Of a stretch of 22,982 nucleotides of DNA, positions 1-7,984 are shown piece by piece. Below the pieces are notes generated by a model. That model had not been told where the DNA came from, did not search any database, and saw only the letters and a list, made by a program, of their open reading frames with translations. Every line of letters begins with the position of its first letter. The stretch's first letter is position 1. A program made the translations under genes and the position numbers. The stretch is from Methanolobus sp. UBA118 (GTDB taxonomy: Archaea > Halobacteriota > Methanosarcinia > Methanosarcinales > Methanosarcinaceae): positions 5,816 through 28,797 of the forward strand of contig DACO01000137.1 in NCBI GenBank assembly GCA_002508635.1, in the 5' to 3' direction.

Positions 1-309
1 GAACTGGCTAAAAAGGAAGTTAATTACAATCTTATACTGACAAAGCCTGTCTATGAGCGTTTAAGAGATGAATATACCTGTCAATATGACGCTATTATGG
101 AATCGCAGAATTCACATTTATACGTCTGTGATGAAAATATAATAACACCAGGTGCCATATCAGTTACCGATAATCTTTTGTTGCTTTCATTTTTCAATAA
201 AAAGGGTTTCTTTGATCATAAAAAAGTAATCAGCTTTGAAGAAACCGCACGGGAATGGGGGCGGGAGTTCTTCATGCATTACAAGCAGTTTTCAGAAGAG
301 GTACAATAA
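1..309 (+). CDS. FilR1-type methanogen transcriptional regulator, C-terminal part (5' truncated by window edge)
   Basis: The reading frame is open from base 1 and ends at TAA 307-309, giving the last 102 residues of a protein whose start lies outside the window. The visible part (a segment near PGAISVTDN, then FFNKKGFFDHKKVISF and EETAREWGREFF close to the end) resembles the C-terminal FilR1/DUF1724 domain of the winged-helix regulators found in methanogens. In Methanosarcina, members of this family (the Msr proteins) control methyltransferase operons. The N-terminal helix-turn-helix is not visible. It lies upstream of and codirectional with ramA, separated by about 750 bp, so a role in methylotrophic gene control is plausible but inferred. 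Confidence 0.75.
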   Translation, partial: ELAKKEVNYNLILTKPVYERLRDEYTCQYDAIMESQNSHLYVCDENIITPGAISVTDNLLLLSFFNKKGFFDHKKVISFEETAREWGREFFMHYKQFSEEVQ

Positions 310-733
310 CTACTTTTATATCTGTAATATTTTTATACCTGTTCTTCTATATACTGTATAGATAAACGATAAATTGTTCATTGGCTGATTCATACTCTTG
401 ACACAATCAATGACATTAATTACTCCAGAGCCCTTGTCTTTCTGAAAGCTTTGGATTCTATTTTCCCTTTTCTCAAAATCTATTATTTAATTTCAATACA
501 TTCAATCGATAATATAAAGCCTATTGATAAATTACTTCAAGTTATTATATATGTTATGACCGGATAGTGACCACTACCTCTGACTTTGCAGACAGAGGAA
601 AAGTAGACGCTGAATATATGATTGCACAGATATGGATCTATAAATCTACCTCCAGCATCAATTCAACTCTCGGAAATAACGCTCTATATCATTTCTGCGG
701 TTCTGTGCCATATTTTCATATTAATCTACTTTG

Positions 734-770
734 CTTTGCAGGGTCTCTCCACAAACTCGACCCTGCAAAG
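734..770. repeat. Perfect 12-bp inverted repeat (hairpin)
   Basis: The arms ctttgcagggtc (734-745) and gaccctgcaaag (759-770) are exact reverse complements separated by 13 nt. No T-run follows directly, so a terminator is not obvious. It could be an RNA hairpin, a protein binding site or a remnant of a mobile element end. The core ctttgcag resembles actttgcaga inside the small inverted repeat at 577-598. Confidence 0.7.
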
Positions 771-1015
771 TACATTCTGGGCTTTTGCCAGGAATTGATT
801 AATATTAAATTTTTTCTTGTCCGGGCTAAAAAAATGGCTTCGATTTAATCAATTGCATTATTATTATTGCCAGGCAGTGTTTTATCAATTGTATTACTTT
901 GGATACCTGTATCGATTATATCGCCACCTCTTATTTTTTGTTCTAATTCGTTATTTATACTTATCCCACAGATTTCATATATTGAATAATTCGAGGCTTG
1001 CCAGCCGTCAATAAT

Positions 1016-1039
1016 TAAATTACACGTTAAATTACACGT
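1016..1039 (+). repeat. 12-bp tandem direct repeat just upstream of ramA
   Basis: The unit taaattacacgt occurs twice without mismatch, at 1016-1027 and 1028-1039, eight bases before the ramA Shine-Dalgarno sequence. One helical turn is about 10.5 bp, so the copies lie on nearly the same face of the DNA. It could be an operator for the neighbouring regulator or a 5' UTR element. Function is inferred. Confidence 0.7.
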
Positions 1040-1058
1040 AACTTATGGAGGATATTAC

Positions 1059-2711
1059 TTGTACGGAATTGCATTGGATCTGGGAACAAGTGGATTTCGT
1101 CTGCAACTTTTAAAACTTGAAACGGGAAACGCTATCAAGACAGTAATGACAATGAAGCATCCTCTTCCCGGAGGAAATGTGATCGATCATCTGGGTTTTG
1201 CAATTCAGGTGGGAGAGGACAGTGCGCATGAGATAATCACCCATACTATCCGCAAGATGTTTGATGAACTACATATTCCTCTCAGCATGATCAGCAAAAT
1301 AGCTGTATGCGGAAACCCTATACAGCTTTCCCTTTTCCAGAATATAGAGATAAGAGACCTGGCATATGCAGGCAAGAACATGCAGAAAAGGCTTGGAATT
1401 GAAAATGTCAAAAGGGGACTGGAGATCTATAGGGGTTATGAGATCTTTGGAATTGATTCAGGTCTGGACGAGTGTGAGATTATTGTACTTCCGTCGATCG
1501 AACATGAAATCGGCGCAGATGCCCTTGCAATGATGGTAAAGACGGACTTCATTGAGCAGGAAGAGGTCTCCATTGTTACAGATTACGGTACCAACGCCGA
1601 AATGGCACTGAAAGTTGGTGACAGAATAGTTACCTGCAGTGCAGCAGCGGGGCCTGCCATTGAAGGACAGGGTATCAAATGTGGTATGCTTGCAAGTCCG
1701 GGTGCTATCTCCGATGTCAATGAGGAAAATGGTTACTGGAGGATAAGCGTTCTTGATGAGAATATGGGAGCCGGAAAAGGTGATCTGATAGATCCGGTAA
1801 CAGGTGACATCATAGAAAAAGGAGAAGTAAAAGCCAAGGGGATTACCGGAACCGGTGTGATATCTGCAGTTTCACTGGCTGTCAGTACGGGACTTATCAT
1901 CAGAATGCCTGAGTTACCGAACGGAAGACTGATTCTCGGAGAAGATATCTGCCTGACCAACAGGGATATCGCAGAGGCGGGAAAAGCCATCGGTGCCATC
2001 AGAGCTGCACACCTTACATTGTTAATTGAATCAGGTGTAAAATACGAAGATCTGACATGCATGTATATGTCAGGAGCATCAGGTACCTACGTTGATGCGG
2101 AAAAAGGAAGGAAGATAGGTCTTTCCCCGATATTCTCAAAGAAGATAGTTCAATTTGGAAATACATCCCTCGGACTTGCAAAGGATATCATTCTCGGAAA
2201 GTATGAGCTCAGAGAGATAGAGGATCTCGCAGAGAGAATAAAGGCAGATCATATAATGCTGGCTTCCAACGAGACTTTCAAGAACATCTATGCATGCGAG
2301 CTTGCTTACTGGACCGAGGGAATGCAGGATGAAATGTATAATTTCTTCCTTGAATCATATGGAATGCCGGGTCTTCCGGACATCACAGAACCGCCATCCA
2401 TCGAACGCCGGGTGAGTAAGGATATAGATGATACGGGATACGAAGGTATCAGGATCATAAAAGACCTTGACATGATCATTGAAGAAAAATCAAAAGGATG
2501 TATGCAATGCAGGATATGCGAGCGTGAATGCCCCGAGAATGCCCTTCGGATAGTCCCGAAAAACGGTGACATCTACGTTGACTACACCGCACACCTCTGT
2601 CTTGGCATGAGCTGTAAGAGATGCATTGGAGCATGTCCTGTGAAAGCCATAAATTACAAACAGATCAGGCCGATTTCTGTCGAAGGAATATCTGCAGTAC
2701 AATCCCCGTAA
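1059..2711 (+). CDS. ramA: RamA-family corrinoid protein reductive activase (ATP-dependent, ferredoxin C-terminus)
   Basis: RamA reduces the corrinoid of methylamine methyltransferase proteins from inactive Co(II) to Co(I) using ATP. The 550-residue length matches the family. An ASKHA-type phosphate motif (DLGTSG) sits at residues 7-12, DYGTNAE at 175-181 and SGASGT at about 338-343. The C-terminus carries two 4Fe-4S motifs: Cys481, 484, 487, 491 and Cys514, 519, 522, 526, the second with a CX4C spacing. The start is TTG at 1059, seven bases after GGAGG (1047-1051), and the protein begins MYGIALDLGT like its relatives. No methyltransferase or corrinoid gene is adjacent, so it probably serves targets elsewhere. 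A paralogue serving methanol or methylsulfide corrinoid proteins cannot be excluded, which makes the family certain and the exact symbol less so. Confidence 0.88.
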   Translation: MYGIALDLGTSGFRLQLLKLETGNAIKTVMTMKHPLPGGNVIDHLGFAIQVGEDSAHEIITHTIRKMFDELHIPLSMISKIAVCGNPIQLSLFQNIEIRDLAYAGKNMQKRLGIENVKRGLEIYRGYEIFGIDSGLDECEIIVLPSIEHEIGADALAMMVKTDFIEQEEVSIVTDYGTNAEMALKVGDRIVTCSAAAGPAIEGQGIKCGMLASPGAISDVNEENGYWRISVLDENMGAGKGDLIDPVTGDIIEKGEVKAKGITGTGVISAVSLAVSTGLIIRMPELPNGRLILGEDICLTNRDIAEAGKAIGAIRAAHLTLLIESGVKYEDLTCMYMSGASGTYVDAEKGRKIGLSPIFSKKIVQFGNTSLGLAKDIILGKYELREIEDLAERIKADHIMLASNETFKNIYACELAYWTEGMQDEMYNFFLESYGMPGLPDITEPPSIERRVSKDIDDTGYEGIRIIKDLDMIIEEKSKGCMQCRICERECPENALRIVPKNGDIYVDYTAHLCLGMSCKRCIGACPVKAINYKQIRPISVEGISAVQSP

Positions 2712-2767
2712 TTTACTGTAGCTATCTTTTAAACAGACCCTGAAATAAATCACAAACTGGCAAAAAC

Positions 2768-5281
2768 ATGACTGAACAAGCACACCCACAGATCAGCATG
2801 GAATCGATAATCAATAATAGTCCTATTATTGTGATTTCAAGGAAGGTCGAAAAAGATTTTCCTGTTAAGTACGTGTCCAATAATATATGGCAATTCGGAT
2901 ATACGCCCGAGGATTTCTATTCAGGGGAAGTTACATACCCTGATCTGATACATCCTGAAGACCGGAAGGTTGTTCTGAAATCCTTCAAGTACCTGAACAA
3001 ACAACTCAGCGAATTTGTCCAGGAATACAGGATTATGACCCGTTTCGGAGAGATACGCTATGTTGAGGACAGGGTACGTATAAAGACATACGATGACAAA
3101 AGCGTATATCTTGAAGGCACCATTCTGGATATAACCGAACGCAAACATCATGAGATGATAACAGACCAGCGCAATTCCAATGACGGAAAACCGCTTACCG
3201 AGATCTCCCTCGGGGATGTTCTGGGACTTCTTGTAACCAATGCTGAAAGGGTACGTCCCGGTCTGACATGTGCTGTGATGCTACTTGATAGGAAGAAGCA
3301 ACATATCTGTCGGGTTATAGCACCAAACCTTCCTTCATCTTACAAAGAGGCAATGGAAGGTCTTGAAATTGGCTATGGGGTCTGCTCCGGTGGTACTGCC
3401 CTGTATATGGGAGAAAGGATAATAGTAGATAATATAGAGGAGCATCCCTACTGGGCACTGTACAGGGATGTTGCAAAGAAGGCAGGTATCAAAGCCAGCT
3501 GGGCCGAACTTATAACGGCTTCAACAGGCGAGATACTCGGTGTCTTTATAATGTACTTCGATTTCCCGAACAAACCGAAAAAGGCATGCTATGAGTATCT
3601 CAAAGCAAACGCGGACCTGGCAGCTATTGAGATCGAACACAGGATAGTCAATGAAACGTTCAGGGAATCCGAACATAAGTTCAAAACGATATTCAACAAT
3701 ATAAATGACCAGATCTATGTCAGCGAGCTTAACGGGAATCTCATAGATGTCAATCAGGTTGTTGTGGATAACCTTGGATACTCAAAGGAGTTCATACTTA
3801 AATCGTCACCTTTGGACATCGTACCTTCCTGGTATGTACAACGTGCCAGTGAACTGATCAAAGTGATCGAGAGAGACAATAAGGCAATGTACGAAGCCGC
3901 AGCGATCCGTAAAGACGGGTCGATAATACCCCTTGAGATCAATGCGCGGATGATCAACTACAATGGGAAAAAGACTATCCTGTCTGTGGGACGTGACATC
4001 ACTGAGCGTAAAAAAGCTGAAAAAGCCAAGCAGTTGAACGAATCCCGCCTTGAGGCGCTTATCAAGCTCAATGAAATGACAACCGCCTCACTTGATGAGA
4101 TAGCTGAGTTTGTCAAGGAGGAGGCTGTCCGACTTACCGAAAGCAAACTGGGATATCTTGCATTCATGAACGCTGACGAGACAGACCTTATCATGCATTC
4201 ATGGTCAAACTCCGCTATGACCGAATGTGGCATCAGCGATAAACAGTTCATCTACCCTGTTGAGACCACCGGTCTCTGGGGAGAAGCTGTAAAACAGAGA
4301 AAAGCAATCATAACCAACGATTATTCAGCTCCCAGTCCCTGGAAAAAGGGTTATCCCAAAGGGCATGTGAAACTGACAAGACATATGAATGTACCTATTT
4401 TCGACGGAGATCATATAGTAGCTGTTGTGGGTGTCGGAAACAAGGAAGACGAATACGATGAAACGGATGTACGTCAGCTAACTCTTCTTATGCAGGGTAT
4501 GTGGAAGATTATCCAGAGTAAGCAACTGATAGGCTCACTAAGCAAATATTCCGAGGAATTATCAAAGGCCAACAATAAACTCAGATCAGTCAACATGATG
4601 AAAGAGGAGTTCCTTGAAGACAGTCTGAAAAAGGGCCATGACGTCCTGCATGATTATGATGTGCTTGATGATGAAACACTTAACCTTCTGGATGATTCGC
4701 AAAAGGAGGCGATTTCCAGTTTACTGATGAACTCGGAGAGATTAAAGCTTCTCATAGATGCCATCCTGTACAGCAACAAGCAGCAATCAGGCAGAATGGA
4801 ATATTCCTTTGCACCTCTGAGCATAGGAAGTGTACTCTCGGACGTTCTGCTAAACCAGATCCTGCTCATAGATGAAAAAGAACTGGCACTGGAAAGGAAT
4901 ATCCCCACCGGTCTTCCTCCTGTAAAGGGAGATAAGGAAAAACTTGAGGAGACATTCCTTTATCTTATTCATAATGCTGTCACGGTCACCCCAAAGGGTA
5001 ATTGTATAGGTGTAAAGGTATCCGATGAAGGAGATCATATACATATAAGTATAAAAGATACCGGAAAGGGCATCGATAAGAACCTGATACCGCGTCTGTT
5101 CTACAAGATGTATCAGGTTGATGATACTATATCAAGGATGTATCAGGGACTTGAGTCAAGCCTCTATATATGTAAGGATACTGTGGTTGCTCATGAAGGA
5201 GATATCTGGATCGAAAGTGAGGTAGGGGAGGGCAGCACTTTCCATGTGACGCTTCCGAAATGGACAGATTCCAAAAACTAA
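2768..5281 (+). CDS. PAS-GAF-PAS-GAF histidine-kinase-like sensor with degenerate catalytic boxes
   Basis: This soluble 837-residue protein has PAS about 10-130 (ending DITERK), GAF about 150-290, PAS about 298-420 (ending DITERKKAEKAK), a second GAF about 435-605 of the type seen in Methanosarcina sensors, a coiled linker, and a HATPase_c region to the end. No membrane segment is seen. The N box (Asn736 in LIHNAV) and G1 box (DTGKGI, from Asp764) are kept. The G2 box, normally GGTGLGL, reads QGLESSL at 793-799. The usual SHELKTPLT phosphoacceptor box is replaced by SLKKGHDVLHDYD (619-631), about seven residues shorter, leaving His624 as the only candidate. Catalytic activity is therefore doubtful. 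It follows ramA by 56 bp and no response regulator is adjacent. It has no clear ribosome binding site; a TATA-like aaataaat at 2742-2749 could give it a leaderless transcript of its own. Confidence 0.9.
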   Translation: MTEQAHPQISMESIINNSPIIVISRKVEKDFPVKYVSNNIWQFGYTPEDFYSGEVTYPDLIHPEDRKVVLKSFKYLNKQLSEFVQEYRIMTRFGEIRYVEDRVRIKTYDDKSVYLEGTILDITERKHHEMITDQRNSNDGKPLTEISLGDVLGLLVTNAERVRPGLTCAVMLLDRKKQHICRVIAPNLPSSYKEAMEGLEIGYGVCSGGTALYMGERIIVDNIEEHPYWALYRDVAKKAGIKASWAELITASTGEILGVFIMYFDFPNKPKKACYEYLKANADLAAIEIEHRIVNETFRESEHKFKTIFNNINDQIYVSELNGNLIDVNQVVVDNLGYSKEFILKSSPLDIVPSWYVQRASELIKVIERDNKAMYEAAAIRKDGSIIPLEINARMINYNGKKTILSVGRDITERKKAEKAKQLNESRLEALIKLNEMTTASLDEIAEFVKEEAVRLTESKLGYLAFMNADETDLIMHSWSNSAMTECGISDKQFIYPVETTGLWGEAVKQRKAIITNDYSAPSPWKKGYPKGHVKLTRHMNVPIFDGDHIVAVVGVGNKEDEYDETDVRQLTLLMQGMWKIIQSKQLIGSLSKYSEELSKANNKLRSVNMMKEEFLEDSLKKGHDVLHDYDVLDDETLNLLDDSQKEAISSLLMNSERLKLLIDAILYSNKQQSGRMEYSFAPLSIGSVLSDVLLNQILLIDEKELALERNIPTGLPPVKGDKEKLEETFLYLIHNAVTVTPKGNCIGVKVSDEGDHIHISIKDTGKGIDKNLIPRLFYKMYQVDDTISRMYQGLESSLYICKDTVVAHEGDIWIESEVGEGSTFHVTLPKWTDSKN

Positions 5282-5310
5282 GTAAATGCAGATACAACCA
5301 ACGCTAAAAG

Positions 5311-5345
5311 CAAAAGTGGCAGGCTGTCACCTACTGTCACTTTTG
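5311..5345 (+). terminator. Hairpin terminator after the sensor gene
   Basis: A 12-bp stem, caaaagtggcag (5311-5322) with ctgtcacttttg (5334-5345), holds one G-U pair and an 11-nt loop, and runs into T-rich sequence (ttttgtatttt). It lies 30 bases after the sensor stop codon and probably ends that transcript before the FGE-like gene. Confidence 0.6.
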
Positions 5346-5411
5346 TATTTTACATAATACTTTTTCCGAACCAACTGTTGTACTAAAAATAAGGCAGAGA
5401 GGTTATTGAGA

Positions 5412-6137
5412 ATGGATGAAAACAAGGATTCAGATGTTTTTACAAACTCAATCGGTATGGAATTCATACTTATCCCTGCCGGGGAGTTTGAAATGGGATC
5501 GGGCGAAAAAGAATCAAACTGGTTCAAGAACGAAGATCCTCCTCATAAAGTAAGCATAATGAAAGAATTCTACCTTGGTAAATTCCCGGTAACACAAAAA
5601 CAATGGCTGGAGATAATGGACCGAAATCCATCCAAATTTACCGGAGACGATAATCCCGTTGACAGGATTTCGTGGAATGATGCACAGGAATTCATTAAGA
5701 AGCTGAACGAAAGGGAAGAAGTAGGAACATACCGACTACCTTCTGAAGCCGAATGGGAGTATGCATGCAGGGCCGGAACCACTACAAAGTACTCCTTCGG
5801 TGACAGTGAATCAGAGCTTGAAGACTATGCTTTTTATGGGAATCAGGATATAGGTTCCCATCAGGTGGGACTAAAGAAGCCAAATCCGTGGAAGTTATAT
5901 GATATGTACGGGAATGTCTGGGAATGGACGCAGGACGTATATCATGACAGCTATGAAGGTGCGCCTTCAGATGGCAGTGCCCGGGAAGATAGCAATGGAA
6001 GAGTCATGCGGGTAGTTCGTGGCGGAAGCTGGCAGACATCTGCAGTGGGGTGCAGGTCTGCAAGTCGCTATTTCCTGCCTCAGATTGCCAGGCGCAACAG
6101 CAGCCGTGTCGGTCTGCGTCTTGTCAGGGAAATATGA
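5412..6137 (+). CDS. FGE-sulfatase (SUMF1) fold protein lacking the first catalytic Cys
   Basis: The 241-residue protein is a single formylglycine-generating-enzyme domain: GMEFILIPAGEFEMGS at 15-30, the PVTQKQW segment, LPSEAEWEYACRAGT, YGNVWEW at about 165 and GGSW at 204-207, ending RVGLRLVREI. True FGE uses two Cys three and eight residues after the GGS motif to turn a sulfatase Cys into formylglycine. Here the first is Thr209 and only Cys214 remains, so classical FGE activity is unlikely and no sulfatase gene is nearby. Such domains are also used as lectin-like or accessory modules. ATG 5412 is preferred over TTG 5406 because gagagg (5397-5402) is nine bases upstream of the ATG but only three from the TTG. 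No signal peptide is present, so the protein is probably cytoplasmic. Confidence 0.85.
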   Translation: MDENKDSDVFTNSIGMEFILIPAGEFEMGSGEKESNWFKNEDPPHKVSIMKEFYLGKFPVTQKQWLEIMDRNPSKFTGDDNPVDRISWNDAQEFIKKLNEREEVGTYRLPSEAEWEYACRAGTTTKYSFGDSESELEDYAFYGNQDIGSHQVGLKKPNPWKLYDMYGNVWEWTQDVYHDSYEGAPSDGSAREDSNGRVMRVVRGGSWQTSAVGCRSASRYFLPQIARRNSSRVGLRLVREI

Positions 6138-6209
6138 TATCTATGCCAGTATACAGGTAGGACAGAAACTTGAAAATAAGAAGATAAAGAGCATATATGA
6201 TCTAAGTCT

Positions 6210-6905
6210 ATGAGAGTGGTACAAGTGCAGGAAGATTCATGTGCAAACAGGGAAATCCTTCAAAAACAACAGGAACACTGGGAAAAGATTTTTTGCGGCA
6301 ACCCTTCGAAGTTCGGAGAAAAAGCAAGTCAACCGGCTATCTGGGCAACTGAGATATTTAAAAGGGAAGGAAAAACAAAGATCCTTGAACTCGGAGCCGG
6401 GCAGGGAAGAGATACAATGTTTTTTGCAAAGGAGGGTTTTGAGGTCTGTGCCCTTGATTACTGCAAAGCAGGTGTTCTGGATATAAGGCAAAAGGCTGCA
6501 GAGAACGAGTTATCCGATAAGATAAAGACCCTGCAGCATGATGTCAGAAAACCGCTTCCTTTTAACGATAATACTTTCGATGCATGTTATTCTCATATGC
6601 TCTACTGTATGCCACTCACAACTTCCGAGCTTGAGTTTGTTTCAAATGAGATCAGAAGGGTGCTCAAACCCGGAGGTTTGAACATTTTCACGACACGACA
6701 TACCGGAGATCCACAGTATCGAACAGGGATTCACAGGTGCGAGGATATGTGGGAGATACAGGGTGGTTTCATCGTGCATTTCCTTAGCAGAGAGAAGATA
6801 AACAGGATTTCCGAAGGATATGACATTATTGAAATAAAGGAATTTGAAGAAGGAATTCTGCCAAAAAAGCTATTCATGGTCATTTTGAGAAAGAAGGATA
6901 AGTAA
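6210..6905 (+). CDS. Class I SAM-dependent methyltransferase
   Basis: The 231-residue protein has the Rossmann-type SAM site: motif I ILELGAGQGRD at 58-68, an acidic residue after beta2 (ALDY, about 82-85) and the motif IV region FDACYSHMLYCMPL around 125-140, followed by RRVLKPGG. It belongs to the Methyltransf_11/25 group of small-molecule or unknown-substrate methyltransferases. It lies 72 bp after the FGE-like gene on the same strand and may be cotranscribed. No good ribosome binding site precedes ATG 6210; GTG 6225 (residue 6) is an alternative start. The substrate cannot be read from sequence. Confidence 0.85.
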   Translation: MRVVQVQEDSCANREILQKQQEHWEKIFCGNPSKFGEKASQPAIWATEIFKREGKTKILELGAGQGRDTMFFAKEGFEVCALDYCKAGVLDIRQKAAENELSDKIKTLQHDVRKPLPFNDNTFDACYSHMLYCMPLTTSELEFVSNEIRRVLKPGGLNIFTTRHTGDPQYRTGIHRCEDMWEIQGGFIVHFLSREKINRISEGYDIIEIKEFEEGILPKKLFMVILRKKDK

Positions 6906-6924
6906 TTTTAACTCGTTTTTATGT

Positions 6925-6971
6925 CTGAAAAAGAAAACCAGTTGGTTTCCAGGCATAAACACCTTTTTCAG
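6925..6971. terminator. Inverted repeat between convergent genes, likely bidirectional terminator
   Basis: The outer arms ctgaaaaag (6925-6933) and ctttttcag (6963-6971) are exact complements and enclose an inner hairpin aaacca-gt-tggttt (6935-6948). It lies between the converging methyltransferase and metallo-beta-lactamase genes. The A/T-rich arms would give U-runs in both directions. Confidence 0.45.
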
Positions 6972-7061
6972 GATATACTCTCTTAACCGTGGCTTTATGG
7001 CAGTCTCAATTATAAGGCCACGTATGTTCCTCAGTAATCTTTAATCCGTAATTCCAGAGCC

Positions 7062-7760
7062 TCAGTTACCTTTTTTTTCAAAGCATTTGCTGAACTTCTC
7101 ACGTGAGAATGGTTTCCCATGCCCCGGATAAAAAGTGCTGCACCCGGTTGAAAACAATTTTTCCCAGCTTTTGATAAGTTCCTCTTCGTCACCTGCAAAT
7201 GGCGGATAAACGGTTCCCGGAATAACATTAAAGAGCGTATCACCCACAATTACCGACTCGTCATTGATTATTACGCATATGGAGCCGGAAGTATGACCCG
7301 GTGTGTGAATTATACTGACAGATAGTTCAGGTGTAGAAAGATCATATTCTCCTCCGATGATGATATCCGACTCAACAGGAGTGAATTTGCCACCACTGGA
7401 AAAGAAACGATTTCCTATTTTACTGATAATTCTGGAGGACAGCATTGTACCTTCGGGAAACGGAGTATATCCTTTTTCCAGATATTCTACTTCATCCCTG
7501 TGAGCTAAAACCTTTGCATCACTTTTCTCTTTGATTTCGGCAAGATGCCCGACATGATCGGAATGGGCATGGGTTACGATAATAAAATCAATGTCAGAAA
7601 TATCAAGCTCATTTTGTTTCAGTGCTAATTCTAAATTCTTGATGTTTTTAGAAGATCCGGTATCGATAAGAATAACCAGATCAGGACTTGATACAAGATA
7701 AGCATTGGATTTTCCCATTGGAATGGGAGTTATGTTGTAGGTATTGGTCTGTTCTGCCAT
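7062..7760 (-). CDS. Metallo-beta-lactamase-fold hydrolase
   Basis: The 232-residue MBL-fold protein carries the full metal site: HAHSDH (His64, His66, Asp68, His69), HTPGH with His156, Asp174 in VGDTLF, and His214 in YPGHG. The short single-domain architecture resembles glyoxalase II and other small thioester or lactone hydrolases. The substrate is not evident. The gene starts with ATG 7760 with no strong ribosome binding site and is divergent from the membrane protein gene across a 224-bp gap. Confidence 0.88.
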   Translation of the reverse strand: MAEQTNTYNITPIPMGKSNAYLVSSPDLVILIDTGSSKNIKNLELALKQNELDISDIDFIIVTHAHSDHVGHLAEIKEKSDAKVLAHRDEVEYLEKGYTPFPEGTMLSSRIISKIGNRFFSSGGKFTPVESDIIIGGEYDLSTPELSVSIIHTPGHTSGSICVIINDESVIVGDTLFNVIPGTVYPPFAGDEEELIKSWEKLFSTGCSTFYPGHGKPFSREKFSKCFEKKGN

Positions 7761-7847
7761 TTAGTTTCACTTGAAATAATATTGTAGTGATATTACAAAA
7801 AATATTGTGATTTATTGCGCTCATTCAGCAATAATCTGACCTTAATG

Positions 7848-7881
7848 CCTGTGTCAGAATCGTTTCTTTCAATGAGAAAAA
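7848..7881 (+). repeat. Diverged copy of the ThDP-gene leader end
   Basis: The stretch from cctgtgtcag through atcgtttctttca to gagaa matches 8701-8734 in front of the ThDP enzyme at roughly 27 of 34 positions, including the unbroken 13-mer atcgtttctttca. A tgcgct motif also lies upstream in both places (7816-7821 and 8665-8670). The two copies may be a shared regulatory element or a duplicated 5' region. Confidence 0.55.
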
Positions 7882-7951
7882 GGAGATCATCGAGATAGCC
7901 ATAAATTCAAACTTCTACCTGACTTATAACATCAATTTCAGTATGATACAA

Positions 7952-7960
7952 AAATATATA
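7952..7960 (+). promoter_or_regulatory. TATA box of the DUF4386-like gene (leaderless)
   Basis: The sequence aaatatata is centred about 29 bases before the GTG start at 7985. Archaeal transcription starts about 25 bp after the TATA centre, so the mRNA would begin at or next to the start codon. The absence of any Shine-Dalgarno sequence agrees with leaderless translation. Confidence 0.45.
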
Positions 7961-7984
7961 TCCTAATCCACCAAAAATATTATT

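Larger units (their letters stand above)
310..1058. other. Long A+T-rich intergenic region upstream of ramA
   Basis: No convincing gene lies in these 749 bases. Plus-strand open frames at 567-848 and 817-1014 start at a GTG and an ATG without ribosome binding sites and have unusual compositions. What can be seen is a small inverted repeat at 577-582/593-598, a perfect 12-bp inverted repeat at 734-770, a start-less open frame of protein-like composition on the minus strand (about 845-1043), possible TATA boxes at about 953-961 and 972-985, and a 12-bp tandem repeat next to the ramA ribosome binding site. It may be a control region plus decayed sequence. Confidence 0.6.

Noticed and set aside
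567..1014. Two overlapping plus-strand open frames (567-848 and 817-1014) as small genes
   Set aside because: They start at GTG and ATG without ribosome binding sites, have aromatic- and Cys-rich compositions typical of noncoding A+T-rich DNA, and match no family I recognise.
2306..2789. Minus-strand open frames across the ramA 3' end
   Set aside because: They are antisense to a clear RamA coding sequence and have low-complexity, non-globular compositions.
5406..5411. TTG start for the FGE-like protein
   Set aside because: It lies only three bases from the gagagg site. ATG 5412 has normal spacing.
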